Positions 8,989 to 19,508 of a stretch of DNA of 64,000 bases are shown here, in pieces. Each line of letters opens with the position of its first letter. Position 1 is the first letter of the stretch. Below the pieces are notes generated by a model, which saw only the letters and a list, made by a program, of their open reading frames with translations, searched no databases and was not told where the DNA came from. This DNA is from Ideonella dechloratans (lineage in GTDB: Bacteria; Pseudomonadota; Gammaproteobacteria; Burkholderiales; Burkholderiaceae_C), in contig NZ_CP088081.1 of assembly GCF_021049305.1 (NCBI RefSeq), positions 2,232,001 to 2,296,000 of the forward strand, read 5' to 3'. Made by a program: the position numbers and the translations under genes.

Positions 8989-9512
8989 CCGCTCCACCGC
9001 CCGCTCGGCCGCCCGCTCCCTGCCTGCTGCTGGCCTGGGGCAACCGCAGCCGCGGCGACGATGCGCTGGCCCCTCTGCTGCTGGACCGGATCCAGCGCTG
9101 GCTGATGCAGCAGCCAGCGTCACAGCATTGCGCGGTGCAGTGCCTGGAGGATCAGCAACTGCAGGTCGAGCACGTGCTGGACCTGCAGGGGCGGCGGGCC
9201 GTGCTGCTCATCGACGCGGTGGTCGGCCTGTCGGCCCCGTTCAGCACGATGGCGCTGACCCCTTGCCGGGACAGCAGCTTCACCAGCCACGCCCTCTCCC
9301 CGCAGGCCCTGCTGCAGGTCTATCAGGATGTGCTTGGAGGAGTTCCGCCGCCGTGCCTGCTGCTGGGTCTGCGTGCCGATCAGTTCGGCTTGGACCACCC
9401 CCCGACACCGCAGGCCCTGGCTGACCTGGATCTGGCCGAAGCCTGGCTCCGGACCTGGGTTCAGCAGAACGCCGCCGTCGAAGCCGCCGAGCCTGGCGCG
9501 GTCACTCAATAG
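8976..9512 (+). CDS. hoxW: Hydrogenase maturation endopeptidase HoxW
   Basis: A 178-residue nickel-dependent protease of the HycI/HoxW type, which trims the C-terminal tail of HoxH once nickel is inserted. GNRSRGDD near the N-terminus and IDAVVG in the middle supply the conserved acidic nickel-sensing residues. I chose GTG 8976, which overlaps hoxH by 13 bases; the longer frame upstream is only the hoxH shadow. The N-terminus is proline-rich. It ends 7 bases inside the end of the convergent HDOD gene, so there is no terminator space between them. No hypABCDEF genes accompany it. Confidence 0.88.
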   Translation: MDGLTAPPPARPPAPCLLLAWGNRSRGDDALAPLLLDRIQRWLMQQPASQHCAVQCLEDQQLQVEHVLDLQGRRAVLLIDAVVGLSAPFSTMALTPCRDSSFTSHALSPQALLQVYQDVLGGVPPPCLLLGLRADQFGLDHPPTPQALADLDLAEAWLRTWVQQNAAVEAAEPGAVTQ

Positions 9513-10642
9513 CCCCGGAAGGAAGCGTCCTGCAGGCGGCTCAGCCGTGCCGACAGCGCAGGCGCGCGCAGCGCTGCGGTCCAGCGGGTCAGACGGGCGG
9601 GCGACAGGCCCTGCCGCAGGTGAAAGAAATCCGCCGAAGACTCGCTGAGAAGTTCGAAGGCCTGCAAGGACGGCAGCGCCCCGCTGGCCAGGCGCTCACC
9701 CAGGCGTGCGCACAGATAGGTCAGCGCCAAGGTCTCCGCACGGCCGGGATCGGTCGACGACGCAGGCAGGACCAGGCAGTCCGCCGCATCACAGGCACTG
9801 GCGATGATGGGCTCCGGCAAGTCCCAGTCGCGCATCAGCAACCGCCCCACTTCACCGGAACCCACGCCCAGCAGGTCCTGCTCCGCCCGGGTCCTGGCCA
9901 GGTGATCGGGTTGGTCCATGGCCGCCAGCAGACGGGTCGGGGTGGTGGCCGTCACCGCCAGGCGGCCGAGAAAGGACAGCAGCACCGCGCTGCCCACGGC
10001 CCCCGGGTCCCGAATGGACAGGGTGTGGGTCAGGGCGTGAGCCAGTTCGCAGGCCAGTGCGCTGCTCTGCCAGACCCGGTCCAGCATGGCCTGCCGCTCC
10101 GGCGCCTCCTGGGCGAAGCTCTGCATCAGTGCATAGCGCAGGCAGATGGCGCGCACCTGCGTGAGCCCCAGAAAGGTCACCGCCTGGGCCACACTCACCA
10201 CCGGCGTCTGCAGGCCATAGAGCGGTGAATTCACGGCCGACAACAGCTTGCCCGCGATCACCGGCTCGGCCGCGATCAGTTCCACCAGCCGTGCGGCGCT
10301 GGCCTCGCTCAGCAGATCCACCGCCGCCAGGTGCTGCATCAGCCGCGAAGGCCGCGGGATGTTGCGAAACACCGCGGTGATGGCGGCGCGACGCTCCTCG
10401 GACAGCTCATCGGCATGAAGCAGCCGGAAACCGCTCAAGGCCGTGGGCACAGGCTCGCAGATCAGGGTGGACTGCACACCGTCGTCGGCGTCGGGCACCG
10501 GTGGGGGGGACGCGAGGTGGTCGCCCGCGCCCGGAGGGGCCCCGGCTGCCGGCGCATCGGACGGCGATGAACGGCGCCGCCACAGGGCGCCAGCCCCGAG
10601 CACCAACACCAGCAGCAAGCCCAGAAGGAAGGCAGAGTTCAT
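9506..10642 (-). CDS. Membrane-anchored HDOD-domain protein
   Basis: A 378-residue protein with one N-terminal helix (about residues 4-22, FLLGLLLVLVLGAGAL), a basic stop sequence WRRR, then a Pro/Ala linker. From about residue 75 comes an HDOD domain with the typical IPRPSRLMQHL and LLSAVNSPLYGL stretches. HDOD proteins are catalytically inert relatives of HD phosphohydrolases and often take part in signalling or motility control; the role here is unknown. ATG 10642 is preferred because it places the helix at the N-terminus. The upstream extension to 10696 is arginine-rich and not conserved in kind. Confidence 0.8.
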   Translation of the reverse strand: MNSAFLLGLLLVLVLGAGALWRRRSSPSDAPAAGAPPGAGDHLASPPPVPDADDGVQSTLICEPVPTALSGFRLLHADELSEERRAAITAVFRNIPRPSRLMQHLAAVDLLSEASAARLVELIAAEPVIAGKLLSAVNSPLYGLQTPVVSVAQAVTFLGLTQVRAICLRYALMQSFAQEAPERQAMLDRVWQSSALACELAHALTHTLSIRDPGAVGSAVLLSFLGRLAVTATTPTRLLAAMDQPDHLARTRAEQDLLGVGSGEVGRLLMRDWDLPEPIIASACDAADCLVLPASSTDPGRAETLALTYLCARLGERLASGALPSLQAFELLSESSADFFHLRQGLSPARLTRWTAALRAPALSARLSRLQDASFRGY

Positions 10643-10734
10643 GCACCGATTCTGAGGTGCGGTCTGCGCGCGCGCCCGGCAGAACAGGGGGCGCAATGCC
10701 CGTCATTCCAAGCAGGATAGGGCCCCGGAAAAAA

Positions 10735-10758
10735 AACGCCGCTTTCAGCGGCGTTTTT
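10735..10758 (-). terminator. Rho-independent terminator after tRNA-Ser
   Basis: A 9-bp perfect stem (aacgccgct/agcggcgtt) with a 3-base loop is flanked by A-runs and T-runs on both sides. On the minus strand it lies just beyond the tRNA-Ser 3' end and ends in a run of Ts. It could also act on the plus strand. Confidence 0.8.
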
Positions 10759-10767
10759 GCAGTCGGT

Positions 10768-10861
10768 TGGCGGAGACGGAGGGATTCGAACCCTCGATGG
10801 AGTTTTTTGACCCCATACTCCCTTAGCAGGGGAGCACCTTCGGCCTCTCGGTCACGTCTCC
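10768..10861 (-). tRNA. serX: tRNA-Ser (anticodon GCU)
   Basis: Read on the minus strand, the 7-bp acceptor arms GGAGACG and CGTCTCC pair perfectly, followed by discriminator G and an encoded CCA. The anticodon loop CTGCTAA gives GCU, which reads AGC/AGU serine codons. The T-loop GGTTCGAATCC is canonical, and a long variable arm marks a class II tRNA. The terminator at 10735-10758 follows directly. The gene symbol is a label only. Confidence 0.95.
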
Positions 10862-10889
10862 AACCTAAGCTCAGCAGTATAGCGTGAAT

Positions 10890-12179
10890 TTAGGCTTTTG
10901 CCTCGTCCACGGCCGAAATCGATGCATCCAGATCGAAAGCCTTGTGCAGCGCGCGCACGGCCAGCTCCATGTACTTCTCGTCGATCACGACCGAGGTCTT
11001 GATCTCGCTGGTGCTGATCATCTGGATGTTGATGCCCTCTTCGCTCAGCGAGCGGAACATCTTGCTGGCCACACCCACATGGCTGCGCATGCCGATGCCC
11101 ACGATGGACACCTTGCAGATCTTGGGGTCGCCCACCACGTCCGAAGCGCCGGTGGCCGGCTGCACCTGGGTGCGCAGCAGGTCCAGGGTGCGCTGGTAGT
11201 CGTTGCGGTTGACCGTGAACGAGAAGTCGGTCTTGCCGTTCTGCGACACGTTCTGGATGATCACATCGACTTCGATGTTGGCATCGGCCACGGCGCCCAG
11301 GATCAGCGAGGCCACACCCGGCTTGTCGGGCACGCCCGTCACGGTGACCTTGGCTTCGTCGCGGCTGAAGGCGATGCCAGAGACAACGGCTTGTTCCATC
11401 TTTTCGTCTTCCTCGAAGGTGATCAGAGTGCCCGACTTGGCCTCTTCCTCAACACTGATATCCCAGGGGGTGAAGCTGGAGAGCACCCGCAGCGGCACAC
11501 GGTACTTGCCGGCAAATTCGACCGAGCGGATCTGCAGCACCTTGGAGCCCAGGCTGGCCATCTCGAGCATTTCCTCGAAGCTGATGGTGTGCAGGCGACG
11601 GGCTTCCGGAACGATGCGCGGATCGGTGGTGTAGACACCGTCCACATCGGTGAAGATCAGGCACTCGTCGGCCTTCATCGCCGCGGCGATGGCCACGGCC
11701 GAGGTGTCGGAGCCCCCGCGGCCCAGGGTCGTCACATTGCCGCCCTCGTCCACGCCCTGGAAGCCGGTGATCACCACCACCTTGCCAGCAGCCAGATCGG
11801 CGCGCACCTTGGCGTCATCGATGCTCTCGATGCGGGCCTTGGTGTAGGCCGAATCGGTCTTGACCGGCACCTGCCAGCCGTTGTAACTGACCGCCAGCAT
11901 CCCCTCGGCCTGCAGGGCCAGCGACAGCAAGCCCACGGACACCTGTTCTCCGGTGCAGGCAATCATGTCCAGCTCGCGCAGCATCTCGGGGGTCTGCTTG
12001 GCCGGAGAAACCTCCTTGGCCAGCCCCAGCAGGCGGTTGGTTTCGCCGCTCATTGCGGAGGGAACGACGACCATCTGGTGGCCCGCACGGGCCCACTTGG
12101 CCACGCGCTTGGCGACGCTGCGGATGCGCTCTGTCGAGCCCATCGATGTGCCGCCGTATTTGTGTACGATCAAAGCCAT
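10890..12179 (-). CDS. lysC: Aspartate kinase
   Basis: A 429-residue monofunctional aspartokinase that phosphorylates aspartate, the first step toward lysine, threonine and methionine. The kinase domain starts with HKYGGTSMG. The C-terminal half carries tandem ACT domains (from about residue 265), the site of feedback control by lysine and threonine in this family. ATG 12179, giving MALIVHKYGG, is the conventional start; the upstream 22 codons are not family-like. tilS ends 75 bases upstream on the same strand, so the two may be co-transcribed. tRNA-Ser lies downstream. Confidence 0.95.
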   Translation of the reverse strand: MALIVHKYGGTSMGSTERIRSVAKRVAKWARAGHQMVVVPSAMSGETNRLLGLAKEVSPAKQTPEMLRELDMIACTGEQVSVGLLSLALQAEGMLAVSYNGWQVPVKTDSAYTKARIESIDDAKVRADLAAGKVVVITGFQGVDEGGNVTTLGRGGSDTSAVAIAAAMKADECLIFTDVDGVYTTDPRIVPEARRLHTISFEEMLEMASLGSKVLQIRSVEFAGKYRVPLRVLSSFTPWDISVEEEAKSGTLITFEEDEKMEQAVVSGIAFSRDEAKVTVTGVPDKPGVASLILGAVADANIEVDVIIQNVSQNGKTDFSFTVNRNDYQRTLDLLRTQVQPATGASDVVGDPKICKVSIVGIGMRSHVGVASKMFRSLSEEGINIQMISTSEIKTSVVIDEKYMELAVRALHKAFDLDASISAVDEAKA

Positions 12180-12254
12180 GGGGTAGCGAAAAATGCGACA
12201 ACGCCCTTGCGGGGCCGGGAGGCTGCACAGCCGCTTCGCGACCACGCAAACCCC

Positions 12255-13610
12255 CTATTCTAAGGGATCGCTGACCTCATCCGGCCGATCCGTTGACCAG
12301 ATCGGTCGCCACTGACGTGTGCCCGCCACCGCAGCGTGCCGCGCATCCACCCCCAGACCGGGCACGAACAGCACATCCATCCGGCCATCGGCCCTGCGAC
12401 GACACAGCACAGGGGCGTGCCGTTGCCAAGCCGGCACGCCGGCCGCCTGGAACTGCTTCTTGAGGCTGCGCGGCGGCCGGTCGGGGCCGACCTGGAACTG
12501 CTCACCGCCCTGCCGAGGCAGCAGCCAGGCGCCGCTCAGTTGCTCGGCACTCAGCCCGCCCACCTGCACGGGCTCGAAGTCCAGCCGAGCCTGCCAATCC
12601 GGGAGTTCCAGCGCCTGGGGCCCCATCAGTTGCCGGGGCTGTCCGGCAACCTGCCCCGGCGACAGAAGCGTGGCCGACAGCACGCCACGGTAGAGCCGCC
12701 ATTCCAGACCGCCCTCCGATTGCCAGCGTGCCGGCCCGGGCCGCGTCAGCCCTGAAGCGATCTGCGTCTGCAGCGAAGCATGGGGCGGCGGCAGGCCGTG
12801 CTCCGCCGCCGCCCACTTGAGCCAGGCCGCCAGCACCAGACGGCGCCGAACAGCTGACATTCCGGTCCAGCCCGGAAGCGGCAGTTCAACCCCGCTGGCC
12901 CCGAGCCGCTGCAACTCGGCCTGCACCACTTCCTGGATCAACTGGCTCGCGTCGTGGCTGTGCTGGGCTACCGCGACCAGCGCGTCCTGCGCATGAGGGA
13001 AACAGGCCTCCAGGGCCGGAAGCACATCATGCCGAAGCCGGTTGCGGGCGAAGCGCCGATCCAGGTTGCTGTCATCCTCGATGTGTCGCAGCCGGTGGCG
13101 CTGGATGTAGTGGTCGATGGCCGACGCCGGCTGGCCCAGCCAGGGGCGCACCCATCGGATACCCTGGCGTTCGACGGCACGAGGCATGCCGGCCAGACCG
13201 GCCGGGCCGGCGCCCCGCAGGGCCTGCAGCAGCACCGTCTCCGCCTGGTCGCGTTGGTGGTGTGCCAGCAGGACGGTGTCCGCCCCCACCTCGGCCGCCA
13301 TCTCGGCCAGGGCTTGGTAGCGCGCCCGGCGAGCCCAGGCTTCGACGCTCTGCCCCGCCTCGGGTCGCTGGGTCAGGCGGCGCCCGAGAAAGCTCAGGCG
13401 CCCCTCCCGGCGGGCCCAGCGCGCCACCTGTTGCTGGCAATGAACCCACCAGTCGTCCGCCCGGGGCATGAGACCGTGGTGGACGTGCAGCGCCACGACA
13501 TGCAGATCGGTGCCAGCGCTTTGCCGCCACACCGCGTGCAGCAGTGCGGTGGAATCCCGCCCGCCGCTGAAAGCCACGGCGACGACCGGCGTCGTCACCC
13601 GGGTGGCCAT
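12255..13610 (-). CDS. tilS: tRNA(Ile)-lysidine synthetase
   Basis: A 451-residue enzyme that converts the wobble cytidine of tRNA-Ile(CAU) to lysidine, so that it reads AUA. The PP-loop ATP motif is SGGRDS at residues 15-20, and HHQRDQAETVL is a second TilS signature. A C-terminal substrate-binding domain contains RPPRSLKKQFQAAGVP. It begins 4 bases after the accA stop, so accA-tilS form one transcriptional unit. TilS is essential in most bacteria. Confidence 0.94.
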   Translation of the reverse strand: MATRVTTPVVAVAFSGGRDSTALLHAVWRQSAGTDLHVVALHVHHGLMPRADDWWVHCQQQVARWARREGRLSFLGRRLTQRPEAGQSVEAWARRARYQALAEMAAEVGADTVLLAHHQRDQAETVLLQALRGAGPAGLAGMPRAVERQGIRWVRPWLGQPASAIDHYIQRHRLRHIEDDSNLDRRFARNRLRHDVLPALEACFPHAQDALVAVAQHSHDASQLIQEVVQAELQRLGASGVELPLPGWTGMSAVRRRLVLAAWLKWAAAEHGLPPPHASLQTQIASGLTRPGPARWQSEGGLEWRLYRGVLSATLLSPGQVAGQPRQLMGPQALELPDWQARLDFEPVQVGGLSAEQLSGAWLLPRQGGEQFQVGPDRPPRSLKKQFQAAGVPAWQRHAPVLCRRRADGRMDVLFVPGLGVDARHAAVAGTRQWRPIWSTDRPDEVSDPLE

Positions 13611-13614
13611 GGGT

Positions 13615-14586
13615 TCAGCGTGCGGACGTGTCGGTGAAACGACCGTAGGACTTCAGGCGCTCGTAGCGCCGCGCCAGCAGTTCAGCCGTCGACAGGTCGG
13701 ACACCTGGCGCAGCGCGTCGACCAGCGCCCGCTTCAGTGCGGTGGCCATGTGCTTGGGGTCGCGGTGGGCACCACCCACTGGCTCGTTGATGATCTTGTC
13801 CACCAGCCCCAGCGCCTTCAAGCGGTGGGCGGTGATGCCCAGGGCCTCGGCGGCATCCGACGCCTTGGCAGCCGTCTTCCACAGAATGGAGGCACAACCC
13901 TCGGGCGAGATGACCGAATAGACCGAGAACTGCAGCATCAGCACCTGGTCTGCCACGCTGATCGCCAAGGCGCCACCGGAGCCGCCTTCACCGATGATGG
14001 TGGTGACGATGGGCACTTCCAGTTGGGCCATCTCGAAGATGTTGCGGCCGATGGCCTCGGACTGGCCGCGCTCCTCGGCACCGATGCCCGGGTACGCGCC
14101 CGGGGTGTCGACGAAGGTGAAGACCGGCAGGCCGAACTTCTCGGCCATCTTCATCAGCCGCAGGGCCTTGCGGTAGCCCTCGGGGCGGGGCATGCCGAAG
14201 TTGCGCGCGGCACGTTCCTTGGTGTCTCGGCCCTTCTGCTGGCCCAGCACCATGCAGGCCTGGCCATTGAAGCGGGCCAGACCGCCGACGATGGACTGGT
14301 CATCGGCAAACGCACGGTCGCCGTGCAGCTCCTGGAAGTCGGTGAAGATCTCGTTGATGTAGTCCAGCGTGTAGGGACGCTGCGGATGGCGGGCGATCTG
14401 GGTGACCTGCCAGGGCGTCAGCTGGGTGTAGATGTCCTTGGTGAGCTGCAGGCTCTTCTTGTCCAGCCGCTCGATCTCTTCCGAGATGTCGACCGCCGAT
14501 TCGTTCTGCACATAGCGCAGTTCTTCGATCTTCGACTCGAGTTCAGCGATCGGCTGTTCGAATTCCAGGAAGTGTCGCTTGCTCAT
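13615..14586 (-). CDS. accA: Acetyl-CoA carboxylase carboxyltransferase subunit alpha
   Basis: A 323-residue subunit that with AccD transfers carboxyl from biotin to acetyl-CoA, the committed step of fatty acid synthesis. Recognisable stretches are [29 protein letters not shown] and [14 protein letters not shown] 14586 follows AAGGAG by about 10 bases; the longer frame reaches into the glycosylase gene. It lies between the glycosylase gene and tilS on the minus strand, with short gaps. Confidence 0.96.
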   Translation of the reverse strand: MSKRHFLEFEQPIAELESKIEELRYVQNESAVDISEEIERLDKKSLQLTKDIYTQLTPWQVTQIARHPQRPYTLDYINEIFTDFQELHGDRAFADDQSIVGGLARFNGQACMVLGQQKGRDTKERAARNFGMPRPEGYRKALRLMKMAEKFGLPVFTFVDTPGAYPGIGAEERGQSEAIGRNIFEMAQLEVPIVTTIIGEGGSGGALAISVADQVLMLQFSVYSVISPEGCASILWKTAAKASDAAEALGITAHRLKALGLVDKIINEPVGGAHRDPKHMATALKRALVDALRQVSDLSTAELLARRYERLKSYGRFTDTSAR

Positions 14587-14615
14587 GGGCGGGTACTCCT
14601 TTTTCAAGCGCAAGA

Positions 14616-15269
14616 TCAGTAATCGACGGGCAGCGGATCGAGGCTGCGCCACAGGTACCAGGTGGCCACCGAACGGTAGGGCGCCCAGCATTCTCCCAGC
14701 TCGCGCGCCTCGGCCCGCGACACCGGCTCGCCACTGAAGTAGCTGTTGCTGATGCCTTTGAGCAGACCCAGGTCGTCCAGCGGCAACACATTGGGGCGCA
14801 TGAGGTGGAAGATGAGGAACATCTCGGCCGTCCAGCGGCCGATGCCACGGATGGCCACCAATTCGTCAATGATGGCTTCGTCGTCCATGTGCTGCCACTG
14901 CGACACATGGACCTCGCCTTCGGCGAAATGCCTGGCCAAATCCCGCAGGTATTCTGCCTTGCGAGCCGACAGACCGACAGCGCGCAAGCTAGGGGTTTCC
15001 TGTGCCAACACAAGGCCAGGGTCGATCGCGTAGGACGGGCCACGCATCAACGCGGCAAACTTGTCCCACACCGATTGCGCAGCATTGACCGAGATCTGCT
15101 GGCCCACGATGGAGCGCGCCAAGGTGGTGAAGGCGTCTCCCCGACTCTGCAGACGGGCCTCGCCGAACTGCGGGATGAGCTTTTTCATCACCCGGTCGCG
15201 CTTGGACAGATGCTTGCAGGCATCGTCCCAGTAGCTGGGCGTGATGCCTGGGCTGGAAACTTCACTCAC
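14616..15269 (-). CDS. DNA-3-methyladenine glycosylase, AlkA-type HhH-GPD protein
   Basis: A 217-residue base excision glycosylase for alkylated purines. The helix-hairpin-helix [15 protein letters not shown] is followed by LPLDDLGL, whose first aspartate is the expected catalytic residue. There is no Fe-S cysteine cluster, which separates it from the Nth class. The start is GTG 15269, one base beyond the cysS stop, so translation is probably coupled. It is shorter than E. coli AlkA (about 280 residues) because the N-terminal TBP-like domain is absent. Confidence 0.88.
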   Translation of the reverse strand: MSEVSSPGITPSYWDDACKHLSKRDRVMKKLIPQFGEARLQSRGDAFTTLARSIVGQQISVNAAQSVWDKFAALMRGPSYAIDPGLVLAQETPSLRAVGLSARKAEYLRDLARHFAEGEVHVSQWQHMDDEAIIDELVAIRGIGRWTAEMFLIFHLMRPNVLPLDDLGLLKGISNSYFSGEPVSRAEARELGECWAPYRSVATWYLWRSLDPLPVDY

Positions 15270-15270
15270 G

Positions 15271-16647
<1,377 letters not shown>

Positions 16648-16759
16648 CAACAGCCAGAATCAGGCGGCGCCAGGGGAACCCCTTGCGGCCACAGGCCACG
16701 GGGAAACCGCCTACAGGCGCTCTATACAATCGGCTGATTGTAGCCAAGGAGCCTTCCCC

Positions 16760-17368
16760 GTGACCGCCACCTGCACCACTCCCCTGCTTCGGCAGCCCCT
16801 GTCCATCGCCCGTCTGAGCCGCTGGCTGGCGGTGGGCGTGATGTCCCTGGCCGCCCTGTCGCCGGCCTGGGCCCAGAAGGTGAAGCTGAGCACCACCATG
16901 GGCGACATCGTGCTTGAGTTGGACCACGACAAGGCGCCGAAGTCGGTGGACAACTTCGTGCAATACGTCAAGAGCGGCCACTACGACGGCACGATCTTCC
17001 ATCGCGTCATCGATGGCTTCATGATCCAGGGCGGTGGCTACACGGCCGACCTGAAAGAGAAGCCAACCCGCGCGCCCATTCCCCTGGAAAGCCGCAATGG
17101 GCTGAGCAATGTGCGCGGCAGCCTGGCCATGGCTCGCACCATGGTGCCCAACTCCGCCACGGCCCAGTTCTACATCAACGTCGTCGACAACCCCAACCTG
17201 GACCAGCCCAATGCCCGCGACGGCGAAGGCTACGCCGTGTTCGGCAAGGTGGTCCAGGGCATGGACGTCGTCGACAAGATCAAGGCCGCCGCCACCGGCA
17301 ACAAGGGCGGCTTTGCCAATGTTCCCCTGCAACCGATCGTGATCAAGAAAGCCACGCTGGAGAAATAA
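16760..17368 (+). CDS. ppiA: Periplasmic peptidyl-prolyl cis-trans isomerase, cyclophilin type
   Basis: A 202-residue cyclophilin that assists folding of exported proteins. The N-terminus is a signal peptide: basic start, hydrophobic segment, then LSPAWAQ with likely cleavage after AWA near residue 38. The cyclophilin core includes [14 protein letters not shown] and the QFYINVVDN strand. The start GTG 16760 is supported by AAGGAG at 16746-16751, 8 bases upstream. ppiB, a cytosolic paralogue, follows 2 bases later, giving one isomerase per compartment from one transcript. Confidence 0.92.
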   Translation: MTATCTTPLLRQPLSIARLSRWLAVGVMSLAALSPAWAQKVKLSTTMGDIVLELDHDKAPKSVDNFVQYVKSGHYDGTIFHRVIDGFMIQGGGYTADLKEKPTRAPIPLESRNGLSNVRGSLAMARTMVPNSATAQFYINVVDNPNLDQPNARDGEGYAVFGKVVQGMDVVDKIKAAATGNKGGFANVPLQPIVIKKATLEK

Positions 17369-17370
17369 GC

Positions 17371-17874
17371 ATGACCAAGACCGTTGAACTGACCACTTCC
17401 GCCGGTGTGATCCGCCTTGAGCTCGACGAGACCAAGGCGCCGACCACCGTCGCCAACTTCCTGTCCTATGTGAACAAGGGCCACTACGACGGCACCGTGT
17501 TCCACCGCGTGATCAAGAGCTTCATGATCCAGGGCGGCGGCATGACGGCCGACATGAACCAGAAGCCGACCGATGCCCCGATCCAGAACGAGGCCAACAA
17601 CGGCCTGAAGAACGTCAAGTACTCGATCGCGATGGCCCGCACCAACGCGCCCCACTCGGCCTCGGCACAGTTCTTCATCAACACCAAGGACAACGACTTC
17701 CTGAACTTCACCAGCGAGTCGCCCAGCGGCTGGGGCTATGCCGTGTTTGGCAAGGTCGTGGCAGGCACCGAGGTGGTGGACGCCATCGAGAAGGTGCGCA
17801 CCGGCCGCAAGGGCTTCCATGACGACGTGCCGCTGGAAGTCGTGGTGATCGAGAAGGCTGTCGAGATTGCCTGA
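17371..17874 (+). CDS. ppiB: Cytoplasmic peptidyl-prolyl cis-trans isomerase, cyclophilin type
   Basis: A 167-residue cyclophilin without a signal peptide, the cytosolic partner of the gene before it. [14 protein letters not shown] and [16 protein letters not shown] form the active-site face. The length is close to E. coli PpiB (164). It starts 2 bases after ppiA and overlaps lpxH by 8 bases. Confidence 0.94.
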   Translation: MTKTVELTTSAGVIRLELDETKAPTTVANFLSYVNKGHYDGTVFHRVIKSFMIQGGGMTADMNQKPTDAPIQNEANNGLKNVKYSIAMARTNAPHSASAQFFINTKDNDFLNFTSESPSGWGYAVFGKVVAGTEVVDAIEKVRTGRKGFHDDVPLEVVVIEKAVEIA

Positions 17875-18652
17875 GGCGGTCGAGGCGTTCCCGCGTTGCG
17901 CGGAACTCCGCCTGCCCGCCGATTGGCGGCAGGTGGCTTTCATTTCCGACCTGCACCTGAGTGAGGATCTGCCGCGGACCACGGCCGCTTTCGAGCGGTT
18001 GCTGGAGACCGTGCAGGCCGACGCGCTGTTCATCCTGGGCGACCTCTTCGAGTATTGGGTGGGCGACGACATGCTGGCCCTGCCCTTCGAGGCGCGCTGC
18101 GCGCAGGCGTTGCGTGTCGCCACGCGGCGCCTGCCCATCCATGTGCTGCGCGGCAACCGCGACTTTCTGCTCGGCGAGCGCTTCTTTGCCGAGACGGGCT
18201 GTCGTGACCTGCCCGACCCGACGGTGCTGCGGGCCGCCTGGGGTGACTCGCTGCTGGTGACCCATGGCGATGCGCTGTGCATTGCCGACACGGCCTACCA
18301 GCAGTTCCGCGCCCAGGTGCGCCAGCCGGCCTGGCAGGCGGCGCTGCTGGCCAGACCCCTCGAGGAGAGGGTGGCGCTGGCCAGACAGATGCGCGCCGCC
18401 AGCCGCGACGGCGGACGGGCTCCCGAGAGCTATGCCGACGCAGATGCTCAGCTGTGCAGCCAGTGGCTGGCTGCCGCAGGCGCCCCGCTGATGATCCACG
18501 GCCACACCCACCGCCCCGGCCGCGACAGCCTGCCCGGCGGCGCCGTGCGGGAGGTGCTGTGCGACTGGGAACTGGACCAGGCGCAGCCGCGGGCCGACAT
18601 GCTGTTCTGGTCTGCCGAAGGTGTGCGGCGGGAGTCCCTGATTCCTCTCTGA
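17867..18652 (+). CDS. lpxH: UDP-2,3-diacylglucosamine diphosphatase
   Basis: A 261-residue calcineurin-like metallophosphatase that converts UDP-2,3-diacylglucosamine to lipid X in lipid A synthesis, at the inner face of the cytoplasmic membrane. Metal-site motifs are [30 protein letters not shown] and HGHTHRP. The TTG start at 17867 overlaps the ppiB stop, so its synthesis depends on ppiB translation. The ppiB-lpxH pair is conserved in betaproteobacteria. Confidence 0.93.
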   Translation: MPEAVEAFPRCAELRLPADWRQVAFISDLHLSEDLPRTTAAFERLLETVQADALFILGDLFEYWVGDDMLALPFEARCAQALRVATRRLPIHVLRGNRDFLLGERFFAETGCRDLPDPTVLRAAWGDSLLVTHGDALCIADTAYQQFRAQVRQPAWQAALLARPLEERVALARQMRAASRDGGRAPESYADADAQLCSQWLAAAGAPLMIHGHTHRPGRDSLPGGAVREVLCDWELDQAQPRADMLFWSAEGVRRESLIPL

Positions 18653-18659
18653 GAGCCGA

Positions 18660-19436
18660 ATGATGGGCTGGTGGCAACGCTGGAGGAACTGGCGCGAAGG
18701 GCGCGCGCGTTCACGCCATGACATCCCGCCGCCCCTGTGGACCGCGGTGATGGCGCGCTACCCCTTTCTGCAGGGCCTGAGCCCGCCCGAAAGCGAGACG
18801 CTGCGCCAGCTCAGCAGCGCGTTTCTGGCGCGCAAGGAGTTTGCGGGAGCCCAGGGGCTGGTCGTCACCGACGAGATGGCCGTGGCCATTGCCGCGCAGG
18901 CCTGCCTGCCCATCCTGCACCTGGATCTGGCCCTTTACGACGGCTTCGTCGGCATCGTGGTCCACCCCGATGAGGTGGTGGCACGCCGGCATGTGACCGA
19001 CCACGACGGGGTGGTGCACGAATACGACGAGTGGCTCAGCGGCGAGGCCATGGCCGGCGGCCCCGTGATGCTGTCCTGGCCGGACGTGGACGAGGCGGGC
19101 GAACTGGCCACGGACGGCTACAACGTCGTTGTGCATGAGTTCGCCCATGTCATCGACATGTGCAATGGCGAGGCCGACGGTGTTCCGCCGCAACCCAGCC
19201 TGACGGCCCAGACCCACTGGATCGAGGTGCTGGACGGAGCCCTGGACGATTTCTGCCGGCGACTCGACGCGGGCCAGCCCACCTTGCTCGACCCCTATGG
19301 CGCCGAAGGCCCGCAGGAGTTCTTCGCCGTGGCCACCGAGGCCTTCTTCGTCAACCCACACCCCTTCCGACAGCACCACCCCGACCTGCACGCGCTGTTC
19401 AGGGACTACTTCCGCCAGGATCCGGCCAAGCGCTGA
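18660..19436 (+). CDS. mtfA: Zinc-dependent peptidase MtfA
   Basis: A 258-residue M90-family metallopeptidase. VVHEFAHVIDM near residue 159 supplies the HExxH zinc site; a downstream glutamate in PQEFFAVATEAFF is the expected third ligand. In E. coli, MtfA binds the repressor Mlc and thereby affects glucose PTS expression; whether that applies here is not known. It starts 8 bases after lpxH and ends at a strong hairpin, closing the ppiA-ppiB-lpxH-mtfA unit. Confidence 0.9.
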   Translation: MMGWWQRWRNWREGRARSRHDIPPPLWTAVMARYPFLQGLSPPESETLRQLSSAFLARKEFAGAQGLVVTDEMAVAIAAQACLPILHLDLALYDGFVGIVVHPDEVVARRHVTDHDGVVHEYDEWLSGEAMAGGPVMLSWPDVDEAGELATDGYNVVVHEFAHVIDMCNGEADGVPPQPSLTAQTHWIEVLDGALDDFCRRLDAGQPTLLDPYGAEGPQEFFAVATEAFFVNPHPFRQHHPDLHALFRDYFRQDPAKR

Positions 19437-19461
19437 GAACCGCAGACATCTGCCCAACGCA

Positions 19462-19490
19462 AAAGAGCACCCGGAGGTGCTCTCTTCTTT
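19462..19490. terminator. Bidirectional terminator between mtfA and clpA
   Basis: An 8-bp perfect stem (agagcacc/ggtgctct) with loop cgga sits between two converging genes. On the plus strand cttcttt follows, and on the minus strand ttttgcg, so it can serve both. Confidence 0.8.
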
Positions 19491-19508
19491 GTGAGGCCGC
19501 GCTGTCAG

